From: Pseudorhizobium banfieldiae
GTDB taxonomy: Bacteria > Pseudomonadota > Alphaproteobacteria > Rhizobiales > Rhizobiaceae
NCBI RefSeq assembly: GCF_000967425.1
Contig: NZ_FO082820.1
Location: forward strand, 1,798,001-1,862,000
Length of the DNA: 64,000 nt
Reading direction: 5' to 3'
The notes below the pieces were generated by a model. The model searched no databases. It was not told the DNA's origin and was given only the letters and a program-made list of their open reading frames with translations. How positions within the stretch are numbered: the stretch's first letter is position 1; the number at the start of each line of letters is the position of its first letter. Position numbers and translations under genes: made by a program. Shown here one piece after another: positions 29,208 through 39,053 of the stretch.

Positions 29208-29789
29208 CTAGAAAACGCCCGGGACCAGTCTCTTGGTACGTGCACAATAGGCGTCGTATTCTAGGCCGAAAGTCTCTCGCATCATCGCCTCCTCACGTGA
29301 CTGGCGCACGGCATAGAGAGCCAGTATTGCGGCGAGGCCTGCGAGGCCGGCGATCCAGTTTGGAATCAGGAAAGCCTGCGCCGTTCCCCACAACAGAAAT
29401 GATGCATACATCGGATGGCGCACATGGGCGTAGACCCCCTGGGTCACCAACTGGTGCCCCTCCCTCACTTCGAGTGTCACCGACCAATTCCTGCCGAGAT
29501 CCTTGTGGCTGCGTCTGAAGAGCCAGAGAAATGCCGCCCCGGAGACCACGCCCAAGACAATCGGCACCAAGCCTTGCTGACGGTCAGCAACACCTGAGAG
29601 CACACCCAGACGCCAGAGGATCGGCAAGAGCGCGAGTCCGACCCCACAGGCCAGCAGCAGCGTGATATCGAGCGCAGTCCGTTTATCCACCGCCGTCCTC
29701 TGCCGCCTGGCGCGACGCATTGCCGGATAGCGCATGGCGCACCAGGCCAGCAGCATCAGCGCCCAGAGGATGAAGGAAAATCTACTCAT
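29208..29789 (-). CDS. Isoprenylcysteine methyltransferase-like membrane protein
   Basis: A 193-residue membrane protein with four to five helices and the ICMT/PEMT-type C-terminus: VTQGVYAHVRHPMYASFLLWG, where RHPMY is the conserved cofactor-binding block, then REEAMMRETFGLEYDAYCARTKRLVP. Such enzymes use S-adenosylmethionine to methylate membrane-embedded substrates. The target is unknown. Its ATG (29789) overlaps the end of the upstream hydrolase gene by eight bases (ATGAGTAG), implying coupled translation. A longer upstream start exists in frame but lies within the hydrolase gene. Confidence 0.85.
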   Translation of the reverse strand: MSRFSFILWALMLLAWCAMRYPAMRRARRQRTAVDKRTALDITLLLACGVGLALLPILWRLGVLSGVADRQQGLVPIVLGVVSGAAFLWLFRRSHKDLGRNWSVTLEVREGHQLVTQGVYAHVRHPMYASFLLWGTAQAFLIPNWIAGLAGLAAILALYAVRQSREEAMMRETFGLEYDAYCARTKRLVPGVF

Positions 29790-31005
29790 GGGGAGCCTTT
29801 GTCCGGTTGTGCTCGGCCCGCGGTTGATCATTACCGATGAGCGGCATTGACCCCGGGCGCGCATCTTCGAGGTTTCTCGCGCCGCAACAGATCATGAAGA
29901 AATCATAGAAATATTCCCGGCTGTTGGCGGAAATGAACTGGTAATGCACCCGAAAGAAGTTGCGCTTGATCCGCTTGTAGACGGCCGGTTCAAGCATCTC
30001 GCGAAAGCGCACCTGATACTGCTGCGGAAATGGCTCGCTTCGAGCGTGGGTCAGGCCTGCCAGCGCATACGGATCGCACTTATAGAAGTTGATGATGTCG
30101 GTGAGCGCCTGACATTCGATCCAGCGGATCTGCATACGCGTCGCGAGTGCCGCCATACGCGCACGCGCACGATGGGCCGCCGGGTGAAGCGCAACCTTCA
30201 GCGATGTCGAACCGACCGTAAGGACCTTGAAGTTCGCCGCGCGGCCCTCAGTTTCCAGCCGCTCCCCGACCAGTTCCGCAAGATCGAGAACCATCGCGCC
30301 GCCGGTGGAATGGCCCACCAGCAGCACCTCGTCGAAACTTCCCTCAGCCATACGATCGTTTATCAGCTCCGACCACCGGGATAGTCGTGCATCCATGTCG
30401 GCCCGCCGACAGTGGAGATGTTCCCGGCTGAATGACCAAAGGTCCATGAGGTGGAAGACGAAGTACCGCCGCCCCAGGTAACGGCCGACGACGACCGTCA
30501 GCCCGATCCCTGCAACAAGCGGCAGGATCAGGCCTCCGGGAGGATCCACGAGCGAAACAAGCCGAAAGCCCAAGGACCCGATCCACAGGAAGGCCAACAA
30601 GGCCGCGAACGGATAGAGAAAGTAGAGCGCGAACCGCCAGTTCGTCTGGAAGAAGCGGACCATGGTGCCGCTCATGACATAGTCGAAGAAGGCCGCAAGA
30701 TAGGCTAGAAGGCGCAAGTGAAAGGGCCTCGCCCCATCGCGTCGGACAATGTCGTCATAGCTGAGGAAGGTGATGTCGGATCTGCAGGAGCCGTCTGGGC
30801 CCTCATAGAGGACCTGCGCCGTCGCCGATGAGTGACACTCAGCATGACCGAGGACCGTCATTGATGCCGTGACCGCCCAGCACCGCGAAAAACGGTCAAT
30901 CTCCCGCGCGATTCGGCGGAAGAAGCCCTCACAGTCGTTCCGCTCGTAGCCGCCGATCAGGAACACTGCACGTCGCGCTACCGCCGGCCGACCGGGCTCA
31001 TGCAT
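29782..31005 (-). CDS. Membrane-embedded alpha/beta hydrolase-like protein
   Basis: A 407-residue protein unlike textbook hydrolases. An N-terminal part (AVFLIGGYERNDCEGFFRR) resembles the first strand of the fold, two hydrophobic segments follow near residues 125-175 (FALYFLYPFAALLAFLWIG and LILPLVAGIGLTVVVG), and the nucleophile elbow GHSTGGAM lies near residue 227. The segment between contains many conserved-looking charged residues. The C-terminal third (VYKRIKRNFFRVHYQF) is of unknown type. I do not know a characterised relative. It is followed by, and overlaps, the membrane methyltransferase gene. Confidence 0.75.
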   Translation of the reverse strand: MHEPGRPAVARRAVFLIGGYERNDCEGFFRRIAREIDRFSRCWAVTASMTVLGHAECHSSATAQVLYEGPDGSCRSDITFLSYDDIVRRDGARPFHLRLLAYLAAFFDYVMSGTMVRFFQTNWRFALYFLYPFAALLAFLWIGSLGFRLVSLVDPPGGLILPLVAGIGLTVVVGRYLGRRYFVFHLMDLWSFSREHLHCRRADMDARLSRWSELINDRMAEGSFDEVLLVGHSTGGAMVLDLAELVGERLETEGRAANFKVLTVGSTSLKVALHPAAHRARARMAALATRMQIRWIECQALTDIINFYKCDPYALAGLTHARSEPFPQQYQVRFREMLEPAVYKRIKRNFFRVHYQFISANSREYFYDFFMICCGARNLEDARPGSMPLIGNDQPRAEHNRTKAPHE

Positions 31006-31180
31006 TCGAACTCCCCCATTCGCGCAAATCAGAACCAGCGAACTGGCCAGCAGCGTCTTTGGCTGCAGTTTGCAGGATGGTGCCCAACCAGTCCAGCATT
31101 AGGGCCCAAGCAGCCTGCTCTAGAGCGCGATTTCCTGTGTCTAAAGCCGACGGGGCGGACCGGCAGACGTCTGTTCGGCC

Positions 31181-32050
31181 TCAGTCTGATCGGCCGGCAT
31201 CCAGCCCGGCAAAATCGAACAGCTTGGTATCGAGGAGATGGGACGGATTGACATGGGCGAGTGCCCGCAGCATCGCATCCTTGCGACCAGGCATTCGAGC
31301 TTCGATGTCCGCAAGCATCGCCTTCATCGCATTGCGCTGCAGGCCATCCTGGGAGCCGCAGAGGTCGCAGGGGATGATGGGAAACTCCATTGCCTGGGCG
31401 AAGCGTGCAAGATCGTCCTCGGCGCAATAGGCAAGCGGGCGCAGCACCAGCAAATCGCCCTCGTCGTTGAGCAGCTTCGCCGGCATCCCGGCGAGCCGGC
31501 CGCCATGGAAAAAATTCATGAAGAAGGTTTCGAGGATGTCTTCGCGATGATGACCGAGCACCAGCGCATCGCATCCCTCTTCGCGGGCGATTCGGTAGAG
31601 ATTGCCGCGGCGAAGCCGGGAACAGAGCGAGCAGTAGGTTGCCCCCTCTGGCACCTTCTCCTTCACCACGGAGTAGGTGTCGCGGTACTCGATCCGATGA
31701 CGCACCCCGATTGAACTTAGGTAGTCCGGCAGCACGTGCTTGGGAAAGTTCGGCTGTCCTTGGTCAAGATTGCAGGCGATGAGTTCTACCGGCAACAGGC
31801 CGCGCCACTTCAGGTCCATGAGAATGGCCAGGAGCGAATACGAATCCTTGCCACCGGATAGGCCAATCAGCCACCGCTTCTGGCCTTTCAGCATCTGGAA
31901 ATCTTGAAGCGCCTGGCGCACATGCCGGAGCAGGCGCTTTCTCAGCTTGTTGAAGCCGACAGACTGCGGCGCTCCGGAAAAGAGCGAGGGGGCCTGCCCC
32001 TCGCCTTCCAGGTCGACTACATCGACTGCCGTTGGACCGTTCAGTCCCAT
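31181..32050 (-). CDS. ttcA: tRNA 2-thiocytidine synthase
   Basis: TtcA adds sulfur to cytidine 32 of tRNA using an iron-sulfur cluster and ATP. The 289-residue protein has the PP-loop [11 protein letters not shown], and two CxxC pairs, [11 protein letters not shown] and [13 protein letters not shown], that hold the cluster. The ATG at 32050 follows GGAGACGAG. It is the last gene of the leftward recA-alaS-ttcA series, with 32 bases to the alaS stop, so it is probably co-transcribed with alaS. Confidence 0.94.
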   Translation of the reverse strand: MGLNGPTAVDVVDLEGEGQAPSLFSGAPQSVGFNKLRKRLLRHVRQALQDFQMLKGQKRWLIGLSGGKDSYSLLAILMDLKWRGLLPVELIACNLDQGQPNFPKHVLPDYLSSIGVRHRIEYRDTYSVVKEKVPEGATYCSLCSRLRRGNLYRIAREEGCDALVLGHHREDILETFFMNFFHGGRLAGMPAKLLNDEGDLLVLRPLAYCAEDDLARFAQAMEFPIIPCDLCGSQDGLQRNAMKAMLADIEARMPGRKDAMLRALAHVNPSHLLDTKLFDFAGLDAGRSD

Positions 32051-32082
32051 CTCGTCTCCAGGCCCTTTAGCGAGGTGTGGCG

Positions 32083-34743
32083 TCAGGCTCCGAGCGCGCC
32101 GGCTACGGCCTCGACTGCGTCCTTGGCCTTCGAGCCGTCGGGACCGCCTGCCTGTGCCATGTCCGGACGTCCACCGCCGCCCTTGCCGCCGAGCGCCGCC
32201 GACGCGATGCGGACCAGATCGACTGCGCTGAAACGGCCAGTCAGATCCTCCGTCACGGCGACCACGGCACTTGCCTTGCCATCCGCCGATACGCCCACGA
32301 GCGTAACCACGCCCGAACCCAGGCTTGCCTTGCCCTCATCCGCCAATCCCTTCAGATCCCGGGCATCGATCCCCTCAAGAACCTTGCCGAGATACTTCGT
32401 TCCGGCGACCTCGCGAACTTCGCTGGCACCGCCACCCTGGCTTCCGCCCATGGCAAGGCGCCGCTTCGTCTCGGCCAGTTCCCGCTCGAGCTTCCGCCGC
32501 TCTTCCACCAGCGCTTCCACGCGCGAGACGACCTCGCCCGGCTGCACCTTCAGCGCCGAAGCAAGCGTCTTCACCCGCTCGTCCTGTTCCGCCAGATAGG
32601 CAAGGGCCGCCGCACCCGTGACGGCCTCGACGCGGCGAACGCCGGCCCCCACGGCGCTCTCCCCCAAGATCCGCACCAGGCCGATATCGCCGGTCGCATT
32701 CACATGGGTGCCGCCGCAGAGCTCGATCGAATAGGGCTTGCCCGACTTCTCTCCGGCGATCGCCGTCCCCATCGAAACGACGCGAACCTCGTCCCCGTAT
32801 TTTTCTCCGAACAGCGCCATGGCGCCCTCTGCAATGGCATCGTCGACACTCATCAGCCGAGTCGAGACCGGAGCGTTCTGGATGACGATCGCGTTGGCCA
32901 TCTCCTCGACCCTTCGGAGTTCCTCACCCGACATCGGCTTCGGATGCGAAATGTCGAAGCGCAGCCGCTCCGGTGCCACGAGCGATCCCTTCTGTGCCAC
33001 ATGCGAACCAAGCACTTCCCGAAGCGCCTCGTGAAGCAGATGGGTGGCGGAGTGATTGGACCGCAGTTGCGACCGCCGGCCATGGTCGACAGCGAGCATA
33101 ACCGCTTCGCCGGCCTTCAGGGTCCCGGAGACGACCTGGGCGCTGTGGACGAAGAGCCCCTCGCCCTTTTTCTGGGTGTCAGTTACCTCAAGACGGGCGT
33201 GGTCGGTGGTGATCACGCCGGTGTCGCCCATCTGGCCGCCGGATTCCCCATAGAAGGGCGTCTGGTTCACCACAACCTGCACGGTCTCTCCAGCCGTGAC
33301 GGCTTCGACGCTCGCTCCGTCGCGCACCAGCGCCTGCACCACGCCTTCGGCAGTCTCGGTGTCATAACCGAGGAACTCGGTCGCGCCGTGCTTCTCCTTG
33401 AGCTCGAACCAGATCGTTTCGGTGGCCTTGTCGCCCGAACCTGCCCAGCTGGCGCGGGCCTCGGCCTTCTGACGCTGCATGGCGTCATTGAAGCCCATGA
33501 TGTCGACGCCGATCCCCCGCGCCCGTAATGCGTCCTGGGTCAGGTCGAGCGGGAAGCCATAGGTGTCGTAGAGCTTGAATGCCGTCTCGCCATCGAGGCT
33601 GTCGCCCTTGGAGAGATCCTGCGTGGCATCCGAAAGCAGCGTCAGGCCGCGGTCGAGCGTCTTCCGGAAACGGGTTTCTTCGAGCTTCAAAGTTTCGGAC
33701 GTCAGCGCCTCGGCGCGAACGAGCTCCGGATAGGCGCGGCCCATCTCCTGAACCAGCGTCGGCAACAGGCGGTACATTAGGGGCTCACGCGCACCGAGCA
33801 GTTGCATGTGGCGCATGGCACGGCGCATGATGCGGCGCAGTACGTAGCCGCGGCCTTCGTTCGACGGCAGTACCCCGTCGGCAATCAGGAAGGCAGACGA
33901 ACGAAGATGGTCTGCGATGACCCGGAAGCTTGCCGCCTGGTCACCCTCGGCCTTGGCGCCGACGACATCCTCCGTGGCGGAAATCAGGTTCCGGAAGAGG
34001 TCCGTCTCGAACACGCTTCCGACGCCTTGCAGCACGCAGGCCATGCGCTCCAGCCCCATGCCGGTATCAATCGACGGCTTGGGCAGCGGCGTCCGTTCGC
34101 CCGGCGCCGTCTGGTCGAACTGCATGAAGACCAGGTTCCAGAACTCGAGGAAGCGGTCGCCATCCTCTTCCGGCGAACCGGGCGGGCCGCCCCAGACATG
34201 CTCGCCCTGGTCGATGAAGATCTCGGAACAGGGACCGCAGGGACCGGTATCGCCCATCTGCCAGAAATTGTCCGAAGTCGGGATGCGAATGATCTTGTCG
34301 TCGGAGAAGCCAGCGATCTTCTTCCAGAGGGTCGCAGCCTCTTCATCCTCCGAGTAGACCGTGACCAGCAAGCGGTGCTTCGGGAGGTCGAAGCCTTCCG
34401 TAACCAGCTTCCAGGCTAGCTCGATCGCGCGCTCCTTGAAGTAGTCGCCGAAGGAGAAGTTGCCAAGCATCTCGAAGAAGGTCAGGTGGCGGGCGGTATA
34501 GCCGACATTGTCCAGATCGTTGTGCTTGCCGCCGGCGCGGACGCATTTCTGCGAGGTCGTGGCCGTCGAGTATGGGCGGCTTTCCAGGCCGGTGAAGACG
34601 TTCTTGAACTGCACCATGCCGGCATTGGTGAACATCAGCGTCGGGTCATTGCGCGGCACCAGCGGGCTGGACGACACGATCTCGTGGCCGTTCTTCTTGA
34701 AATAGTCGAGGAAGGTCGACCGGATGTCATTCACGCCGCTCAT
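32083..34743 (-). CDS. alaS: Alanyl-tRNA synthetase
   Basis: Charges tRNA-Ala and edits Ser/Gly errors. The 886-residue class II synthetase is full length. Visible parts are the N-terminal class II core ([34 protein letters not shown]), the editing domain with [13 protein letters not shown], the zinc-binding [13 protein letters not shown], and the C-terminal DHHA1-type domain ([16 protein letters not shown]). It is downstream of recA, a gene order common in Rhizobiales, with a 152-base gap carrying a hairpin. Confidence 0.97.
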   Translation of the reverse strand: MSGVNDIRSTFLDYFKKNGHEIVSSSPLVPRNDPTLMFTNAGMVQFKNVFTGLESRPYSTATTSQKCVRAGGKHNDLDNVGYTARHLTFFEMLGNFSFGDYFKERAIELAWKLVTEGFDLPKHRLLVTVYSEDEEAATLWKKIAGFSDDKIIRIPTSDNFWQMGDTGPCGPCSEIFIDQGEHVWGGPPGSPEEDGDRFLEFWNLVFMQFDQTAPGERTPLPKPSIDTGMGLERMACVLQGVGSVFETDLFRNLISATEDVVGAKAEGDQAASFRVIADHLRSSAFLIADGVLPSNEGRGYVLRRIMRRAMRHMQLLGAREPLMYRLLPTLVQEMGRAYPELVRAEALTSETLKLEETRFRKTLDRGLTLLSDATQDLSKGDSLDGETAFKLYDTYGFPLDLTQDALRARGIGVDIMGFNDAMQRQKAEARASWAGSGDKATETIWFELKEKHGATEFLGYDTETAEGVVQALVRDGASVEAVTAGETVQVVVNQTPFYGESGGQMGDTGVITTDHARLEVTDTQKKGEGLFVHSAQVVSGTLKAGEAVMLAVDHGRRSQLRSNHSATHLLHEALREVLGSHVAQKGSLVAPERLRFDISHPKPMSGEELRRVEEMANAIVIQNAPVSTRLMSVDDAIAEGAMALFGEKYGDEVRVVSMGTAIAGEKSGKPYSIELCGGTHVNATGDIGLVRILGESAVGAGVRRVEAVTGAAALAYLAEQDERVKTLASALKVQPGEVVSRVEALVEERRKLERELAETKRRLAMGGSQGGGASEVREVAGTKYLGKVLEGIDARDLKGLADEGKASLGSGVVTLVGVSADGKASAVVAVTEDLTGRFSAVDLVRIASAALGGKGGGGRPDMAQAGGPDGSKAKDAVEAVAGALGA

Positions 34744-34835
34744 GCTACGCCCTTTGTTCCGCCGGATGCGGATCCGTCATTTGAAAACCAGTGGCTTTTA
34801 TCGCCCGCACCGGAGACTGTCCAGCCAAACGCAGA

Positions 34836-34869
34836 ACCGGCCGCGCATCTTTGCAGACACGCAGCCGGT
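34836..34869 (-). terminator. Hairpin between recA and alaS
   Basis: ACCGGCCGCG (34836-34845) can pair with CGCAGCCGGT (34860-34869) over ten base pairs with one G-U pair, around a 14-base loop, 27 bases past the recA stop. There is no long T run, so termination may be partial and alaS could still receive recA transcripts. Confidence 0.45.
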
Positions 34870-34895
34870 GAAATGAAAAGGTTGAACTGAGAGAC

Positions 34896-35981
34896 CTACA
34901 GGTCCTCTCCGTCGCCCTCCTGAGCGTCCGGGCCGCCATTCTCCAGGAAGCGGTCGGCGATCAGCCCGGCGTTCTGGCGAAGTGCCAGCTCGATCTCACG
35001 GGCAAGCTCCGGATTGTCCTTGAGGAAGGTCTTGGCGTTCTCACGCCCCTGCCCCAGTCGCTGGCTGTTGTACGAGAACCAGGCACCCGACTTCTCGACG
35101 ATGCCAGCCTTGACTCCAAGATCCACCAACTCGCCGGTCTTGGAAACACCCTCGCCGTACATGATGTCGAACTCGACCTGCTTGAAGGGAGGCGCCATCT
35201 TGTTCTTGACGACCTTCACGCGCGTCTGGTTGCCGACCACTTCCTCACGCTCCTTGACGGAACCGATCCGGCGGATGTCGAGGCGGACGGAGGCATAGAA
35301 CTTCAGCGCATTGCCGCCCGTAGTGGTTTCCGGCGAACCGAACATGACGCCGATCTTCATGCGGATCTGGTTGATGAAGATGACCATGCAGTTCGAGCGT
35401 GAGATAGAGGCGGTCAGCTTGCGCAGCGCCTGGCTCATCAGTCGAGCCTGCAGGCCGGGCAGGCTGTCACCCATCTCGCCTTCAATCTCGGCCCTTGGCG
35501 TCAATGCGGCGACAGAGTCGACCACCAGCACGTCGATCGCCCCGGACCGAACCAGCGTATCGGTGATTTCAAGTGCCTGCTCGCCGGTATCAGGCTGGGA
35601 GATCAGCAGGTTCTCAAGGTCTACGCCGAGCTTGCGCGCGTAGATCGGATCAAGAGCGTGCTCGGCATCCACGAATGCGCAGATGCCACCTTTCTTCTGA
35701 GCCTCGGCTATCGTCTGCAAGGCAAGCGTCGTCTTGCCCGAGCTTTCCGGTCCATAGATTTCGACGATGCGGCCCTTGGGCAGTCCGCCGATGCCGAGCG
35801 CGATGTCGAGGCTGAGGGAGCCAGTGGAAACCGTCTCGGTCTCCACCACATTCTCCTTCGCGCCAAGCTTCATGATCGATCCCTTGCCGAAGGATCGTTC
35901 GATCTGCGACAGTGCCGCGTCCAGCGCCTTGCTCTTATCCACTGTTTTGTCCTCTACAAGCCGCAAAGAATTTTGTGCCAT
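34896..35981 (-). CDS. recA: Recombinase RecA
   Basis: ATP-dependent DNA strand-exchange protein and co-protease for LexA. The 361-residue protein contains Walker [46 protein letters not shown], and the DNA-binding loop [20 protein letters not shown]. The C-terminus is acidic ([10 protein letters not shown]), which modulates its activity. The frame stays open 90 codons upstream, but the ATG at 35981 gives the rhizobial start [11 protein letters not shown] and follows AGGTGG at good distance. SOS-type operator sites lie about 60-85 bases upstream. Confidence 0.98.
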   Translation of the reverse strand: MAQNSLRLVEDKTVDKSKALDAALSQIERSFGKGSIMKLGAKENVVETETVSTGSLSLDIALGIGGLPKGRIVEIYGPESSGKTTLALQTIAEAQKKGGICAFVDAEHALDPIYARKLGVDLENLLISQPDTGEQALEITDTLVRSGAIDVLVVDSVAALTPRAEIEGEMGDSLPGLQARLMSQALRKLTASISRSNCMVIFINQIRMKIGVMFGSPETTTGGNALKFYASVRLDIRRIGSVKEREEVVGNQTRVKVVKNKMAPPFKQVEFDIMYGEGVSKTGELVDLGVKAGIVEKSGAWFSYNSQRLGQGRENAKTFLKDNPELAREIELALRQNAGLIADRFLENGGPDAQEGDGEDL

Positions 35982-36040
35982 CTGATCCACCTTTAGGTTA
36001 TTGACGCCGCGCAGGCAACGAAGCAGCTGATGTCGATCAT

Positions 36041-36066
36041 GTACACGTTTTGTTCTCATGGCGCAA
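36041..36066 (-). promoter_or_regulatory. LexA (SOS) operator of recA
   Basis: Two overlapping matches occur in front of recA. TTG-N11-CAA at 36050-36066 is exact and is the operator form reported for recA of Rhizobium and Agrobacterium. GTAC-N7-GTTC at 36041-36055 matches the general alphaproteobacterial GTTC-N7-GTTC box with one mismatch. Both point to LexA control; the second may be coincidental. Confidence 0.75.
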
Positions 36067-36217
36067 GAGCCTGCCATGTGATTGGCATTTGGGCGTTTTT
36101 CGAAAATCGTTCGCCTCCTGTTCCGCCTGCTGCAGACGGGATGTATTCCCGGGTGGCCGGACGGGCCGAGACCTGCATCCCTCGAATCGTTTGCAGCATT
36201 TTTCGGGGCCTTTGGCC

Positions 36218-37159
36218 ATGAAGAAACGGATCCTGGTTCTCGGAGGAGCACACCTCGATCGTCGCGGCCGCATCGCCGCCGACACAGTGGCTGGTGCCAG
36301 TAACCCGGGGACGTGGCGGGAGGACGTGGGAGGCGGCGCGTTCAATGTCGCGCGAAATCTTGCACGGCTCGGGCATGCGGTGGAGCTCATCGCCCCGCGC
36401 GGTGGCGATGCAGCGGGTCAACGGGTTGCCGAGGAGGCATCGTTGGCGGGTATCGACGACCGGCCCTTCGTCTTCCTCGACCGCGCCACCCCCAGCTATA
36501 CCGCGATCCTCGAGCAGGACGGCAATCTCGTCATCGCCCTTGCGGACATGGAGCTCTATCGGCTCTTCACGCCGCGGCGGCTTCGTGCAAGGTCGGTCCG
36601 GGAGGCAATGGCACGCGCCGATCTGATCGTCTGCGACGCCAATCTGCCCGCTGAGACGCTGTCCGCGCTCGGTGCGGAAGCGAGCGCAAGGGGAATAGCT
36701 TTGGCGGGCATCGCGATCTCACCAGCGAAGGTGATCCGCTTCCGAAAGGTTCTTCCCGACATTGCGTGGCTGTTTATGAATTCGGCGGAGGCTGCGGCGC
36801 TTGCCGGCGCGGCAGCCTCTCCGGATCAGTGGGCAGACCTTCTCCGTCCGCTCGGGCTTTCCGGTGGGGTGGTCACGAATCGTGGCGAGGATGTTGCTGC
36901 CTTCGACAGCCAAACGACTTTGATGATCAAGCCACCCCCCGCAAGCCAGATCGTGGATGTTACCGGCGCTGGGGATGCGCTCGCCGCAGGTGTGCTCGAT
37001 GCGCTTCTTGCCGGCGAGAGCTTGCCACGAGCCCTTGTTCGTGGGATCGCTGCCTCGCAGATTGCCTTGGCCTCACCCTATGCCGCCCCTCCGGAACTCG
37101 ATCGCAACCTTCTGGAGCGCAAGGCCGCAGAGATAGCAGCATCAACCGCCTACTCCTGA
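36218..37159 (+). CDS. psuK: Pseudouridine kinase
   Basis: PfkB-family sugar kinase of 313 residues that phosphorylates pseudouridine at the 5' position. The N-terminal half contains [11 protein letters not shown] and [18 protein letters not shown], and the C-terminal ATP site is [18 protein letters not shown]. The substrate is inferred from the next gene, psuG, since PfkB kinases vary widely in substrate. The ATG at 36218 is chosen; the frame is open upstream into the recA promoter. It is divergent from recA and 19 bases before psuG. Confidence 0.88.
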   Translation: MKKRILVLGGAHLDRRGRIAADTVAGASNPGTWREDVGGGAFNVARNLARLGHAVELIAPRGGDAAGQRVAEEASLAGIDDRPFVFLDRATPSYTAILEQDGNLVIALADMELYRLFTPRRLRARSVREAMARADLIVCDANLPAETLSALGAEASARGIALAGIAISPAKVIRFRKVLPDIAWLFMNSAEAAALAGAAASPDQWADLLRPLGLSGGVVTNRGEDVAAFDSQTTLMIKPPPASQIVDVTGAGDALAAGVLDALLAGESLPRALVRGIAASQIALASPYAAPPELDRNLLERKAAEIAASTAYS

Positions 37160-37178
37160 GATCTTGCCGGAGAAAGAC

Positions 37179-38105
37179 ATGAACGCGTCCGCCGATCCCA
37201 CTCTTCCTATCGTCTATTCCGAGGAGGTCGCTGCTGCCAGGCGGGCTGGCCGCCCGCTCGTCGCGCTGGAATCCACCATCATAACCCATGGAATGCCCTA
37301 TCCCGGCAATCTGGACATGGCACGTAGTGTCGAGACGATCATCCGGCAGGCTGGCGCCGTACCGGCCACGATAGCGGTAATCCACGGCATCCTGCATGTC
37401 GGGCTGGAGGACAGCGAACTGCAGGATCTTGCCCAGGCAAGGGACGCGCTGAAGCTCTCACGCGCCGATCTGGCGTTTGCAGTGGCGCTCGGTCGCACCG
37501 GAGCCACCACGGTCGCCGCCACCATGATTGCAGCTTCACTCGCTGGTATCGATGTCTTCGCAACCGGCGGGATCGGCGGCGTTCATCGTGGCGCGGAGGA
37601 GAGCTTCGACATTTCGGCAGATCTCGAGGAATTGGCGAAGACACCCGTTATTGTCGTCTGCGCCGGCGCCAAGGCGATCCTCGACATTCCCAAGACGCTC
37701 GAGGTTCTGGAGACCCGGGGCGTACCCGTCGTGACATACGGCTCTGACGACTTCCCCGCTTTCTGGTCCCGAGCCTCCGGTTACCCGAGCCCGCTTCGTC
37801 TGGACGCGCCCCAGCAGGTCGCGGCCTTCCAGGCAGCGCGCACGGCCCTGGGCATCGAGGGCGGCATGCTGGTCGCAAACCCGGTGCCCTATGCCGACGA
37901 GATCCCGCGCGAGGAGATGGAGACGTTCATCCAGGCCGCGCTTACGGCTGCCGACGAACAGGCCGTCTCGGCCAAGGCTGTCACACCTTTCCTGCTCGAC
38001 CACATCTTCCACCAGACGTCCGGCCGCAGCCTGAAGACCAACATTGCGCTGGTCGAGAACAATGCACGTCTTGCCGCGGAGATCGCACTGGCCATGAAGG
38101 CCTGA
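37179..38105 (+). CDS. psuG: Pseudouridine-5'-phosphate glycosidase
   Basis: Cleaves the carbon-carbon glycosidic bond of pseudouridine-5'-phosphate to uracil and ribose-5-phosphate. The 308-residue protein carries the family motifs ALESTIITHGMPYPGNLDMA, GRTGATTVAATMIAA, ATGGIGGVHRGAEESFDISADL and ARTALGIEGGMLVANPVP. The ATG at 37179 follows GGAGAAAG. Together with psuK this gives full use of modified-nucleoside breakdown from RNA turnover. An EamA transporter gene starts 24 bases downstream. Confidence 0.95.
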   Translation: MNASADPTLPIVYSEEVAAARRAGRPLVALESTIITHGMPYPGNLDMARSVETIIRQAGAVPATIAVIHGILHVGLEDSELQDLAQARDALKLSRADLAFAVALGRTGATTVAATMIAASLAGIDVFATGGIGGVHRGAEESFDISADLEELAKTPVIVVCAGAKAILDIPKTLEVLETRGVPVVTYGSDDFPAFWSRASGYPSPLRLDAPQQVAAFQAARTALGIEGGMLVANPVPYADEIPREEMETFIQAALTAADEQAVSAKAVTPFLLDHIFHQTSGRSLKTNIALVENNARLAAEIALAMKA

Positions 38106-38129
38106 TCCCAGCCCGATCGGAGAGCTAAC

Positions 38130-39020
38130 GTGTCCGCCATTTCGACCGGCGTTTCTGCGCCCGCGCAACGTACCGCGCTTGCCTGCCTCGTTCTCGGAGG
38201 TATCGCGATTGGGGCATCGCCCATCTTCGTCCGCCTGTCTGAAGTCGGGCCGGTCTCCACCGGTTTCTGGCGGCTCGCGCTGGCGCTCCTACCGCTTTTC
38301 CTCTGGAGCATGGTCAGCCCCAGCAGGCCAGAAATGCCGACCCTCGAACGGCGGGACTACTTCCTGCTCATCCTGCCGGGACTGGCGCTTGCGGTGGACC
38401 TCGTCGCCTGGCACCTCGCGCTCCACATGACATCGGTCGCCAATGCGACGCTTCTCGCCAACCTCGCGCCAGTCTTCGTCACGCTGATCGGCTGGCTTCT
38501 GTTCAGGACCACCGTCACGAGAATTTTCCTGCTGGGCCTCGGCCTGGCAATCGCGGGGGTCGTCACGTTGAAGGGCGGCCCGGCGGCACTGGCCGATGGC
38601 CAGCTTGCGGGTGACGCTGTCGCGGCGCTCGCGGCGGTCTTCTACGCCTGCTACATCCTGGCGATCGGCCGGCTGCGGAGCCGGTTCGCGACCAACAGGA
38701 TCATGATCTGGAGCTCGGCGTCGGCCGCACTGTCGATCCTTCCGTTCGCCCTCTATTTCGAAGGAAACATCCTGCCTTCCAGCCTCTATGGCTGGACCAT
38801 CCTTGTGGGCTTGGCCTTCGTCAGCCACGCCGGTGGGCAGGTGCTCATCACCTACGCGCTCGCCTACCTTCCCGCCGCGTTCTCCTCGCTGACGCTCCTG
38901 CTGCAGCCCGTCGTTGCCGCGATCCTCGCATGGTGGATCCTGACGGAGAGCGTCTCGCCGCTGCAGGCGGTTGGCGGACTGATCGTGCTCGTCGGGATCT
39001 TGGTGGCCCGCCGCGGCTGA
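38130..39020 (+). CDS. EamA-type transporter in the psu operon
   Basis: A 296-residue inner-membrane protein with ten helices in two EamA repeats (each about 140 residues; the first starts GGIAIGASPIFVRLSEVGP, the second near GDAVAALAAVFYACYILAIG). The drug/metabolite transporter superfamily moves amino acids, nucleotide-sugars and other small molecules. It starts with GTG after CGGAGAG, 24 bases after psuG, so it is co-transcribed with the pseudouridine genes. Its cargo may be a product or substrate of that pathway, but this is inference. Confidence 0.85.
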   Translation: MSAISTGVSAPAQRTALACLVLGGIAIGASPIFVRLSEVGPVSTGFWRLALALLPLFLWSMVSPSRPEMPTLERRDYFLLILPGLALAVDLVAWHLALHMTSVANATLLANLAPVFVTLIGWLLFRTTVTRIFLLGLGLAIAGVVTLKGGPAALADGQLAGDAVAALAAVFYACYILAIGRLRSRFATNRIMIWSSASAALSILPFALYFEGNILPSSLYGWTILVGLAFVSHAGGQVLITYALAYLPAAFSSLTLLLQPVVAAILAWWILTESVSPLQAVGGLIVLVGILVARRG

Positions 39021-39028
39021 GGCGGGCC
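39005..39028 (+). terminator. Possible terminator overlapping the end of the EamA gene
   Basis: GGCCCGCC (39005-39012) pairs perfectly with GGCGGGCC (39021-39028), and the loop includes the stop codon. Only TT follows, so it may act weakly, or mainly stabilise the transcript end. Confidence 0.4.
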
Positions 39029-39053
39029 TTGGAGCGACGACGATCCGTCGGCG

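Noticed and set aside
31006..31180. 175-base gap between the membrane hydrolase and ttcA
   Set aside because: No gene, RNA or clear hairpin was found beyond promoter-sized sequence.
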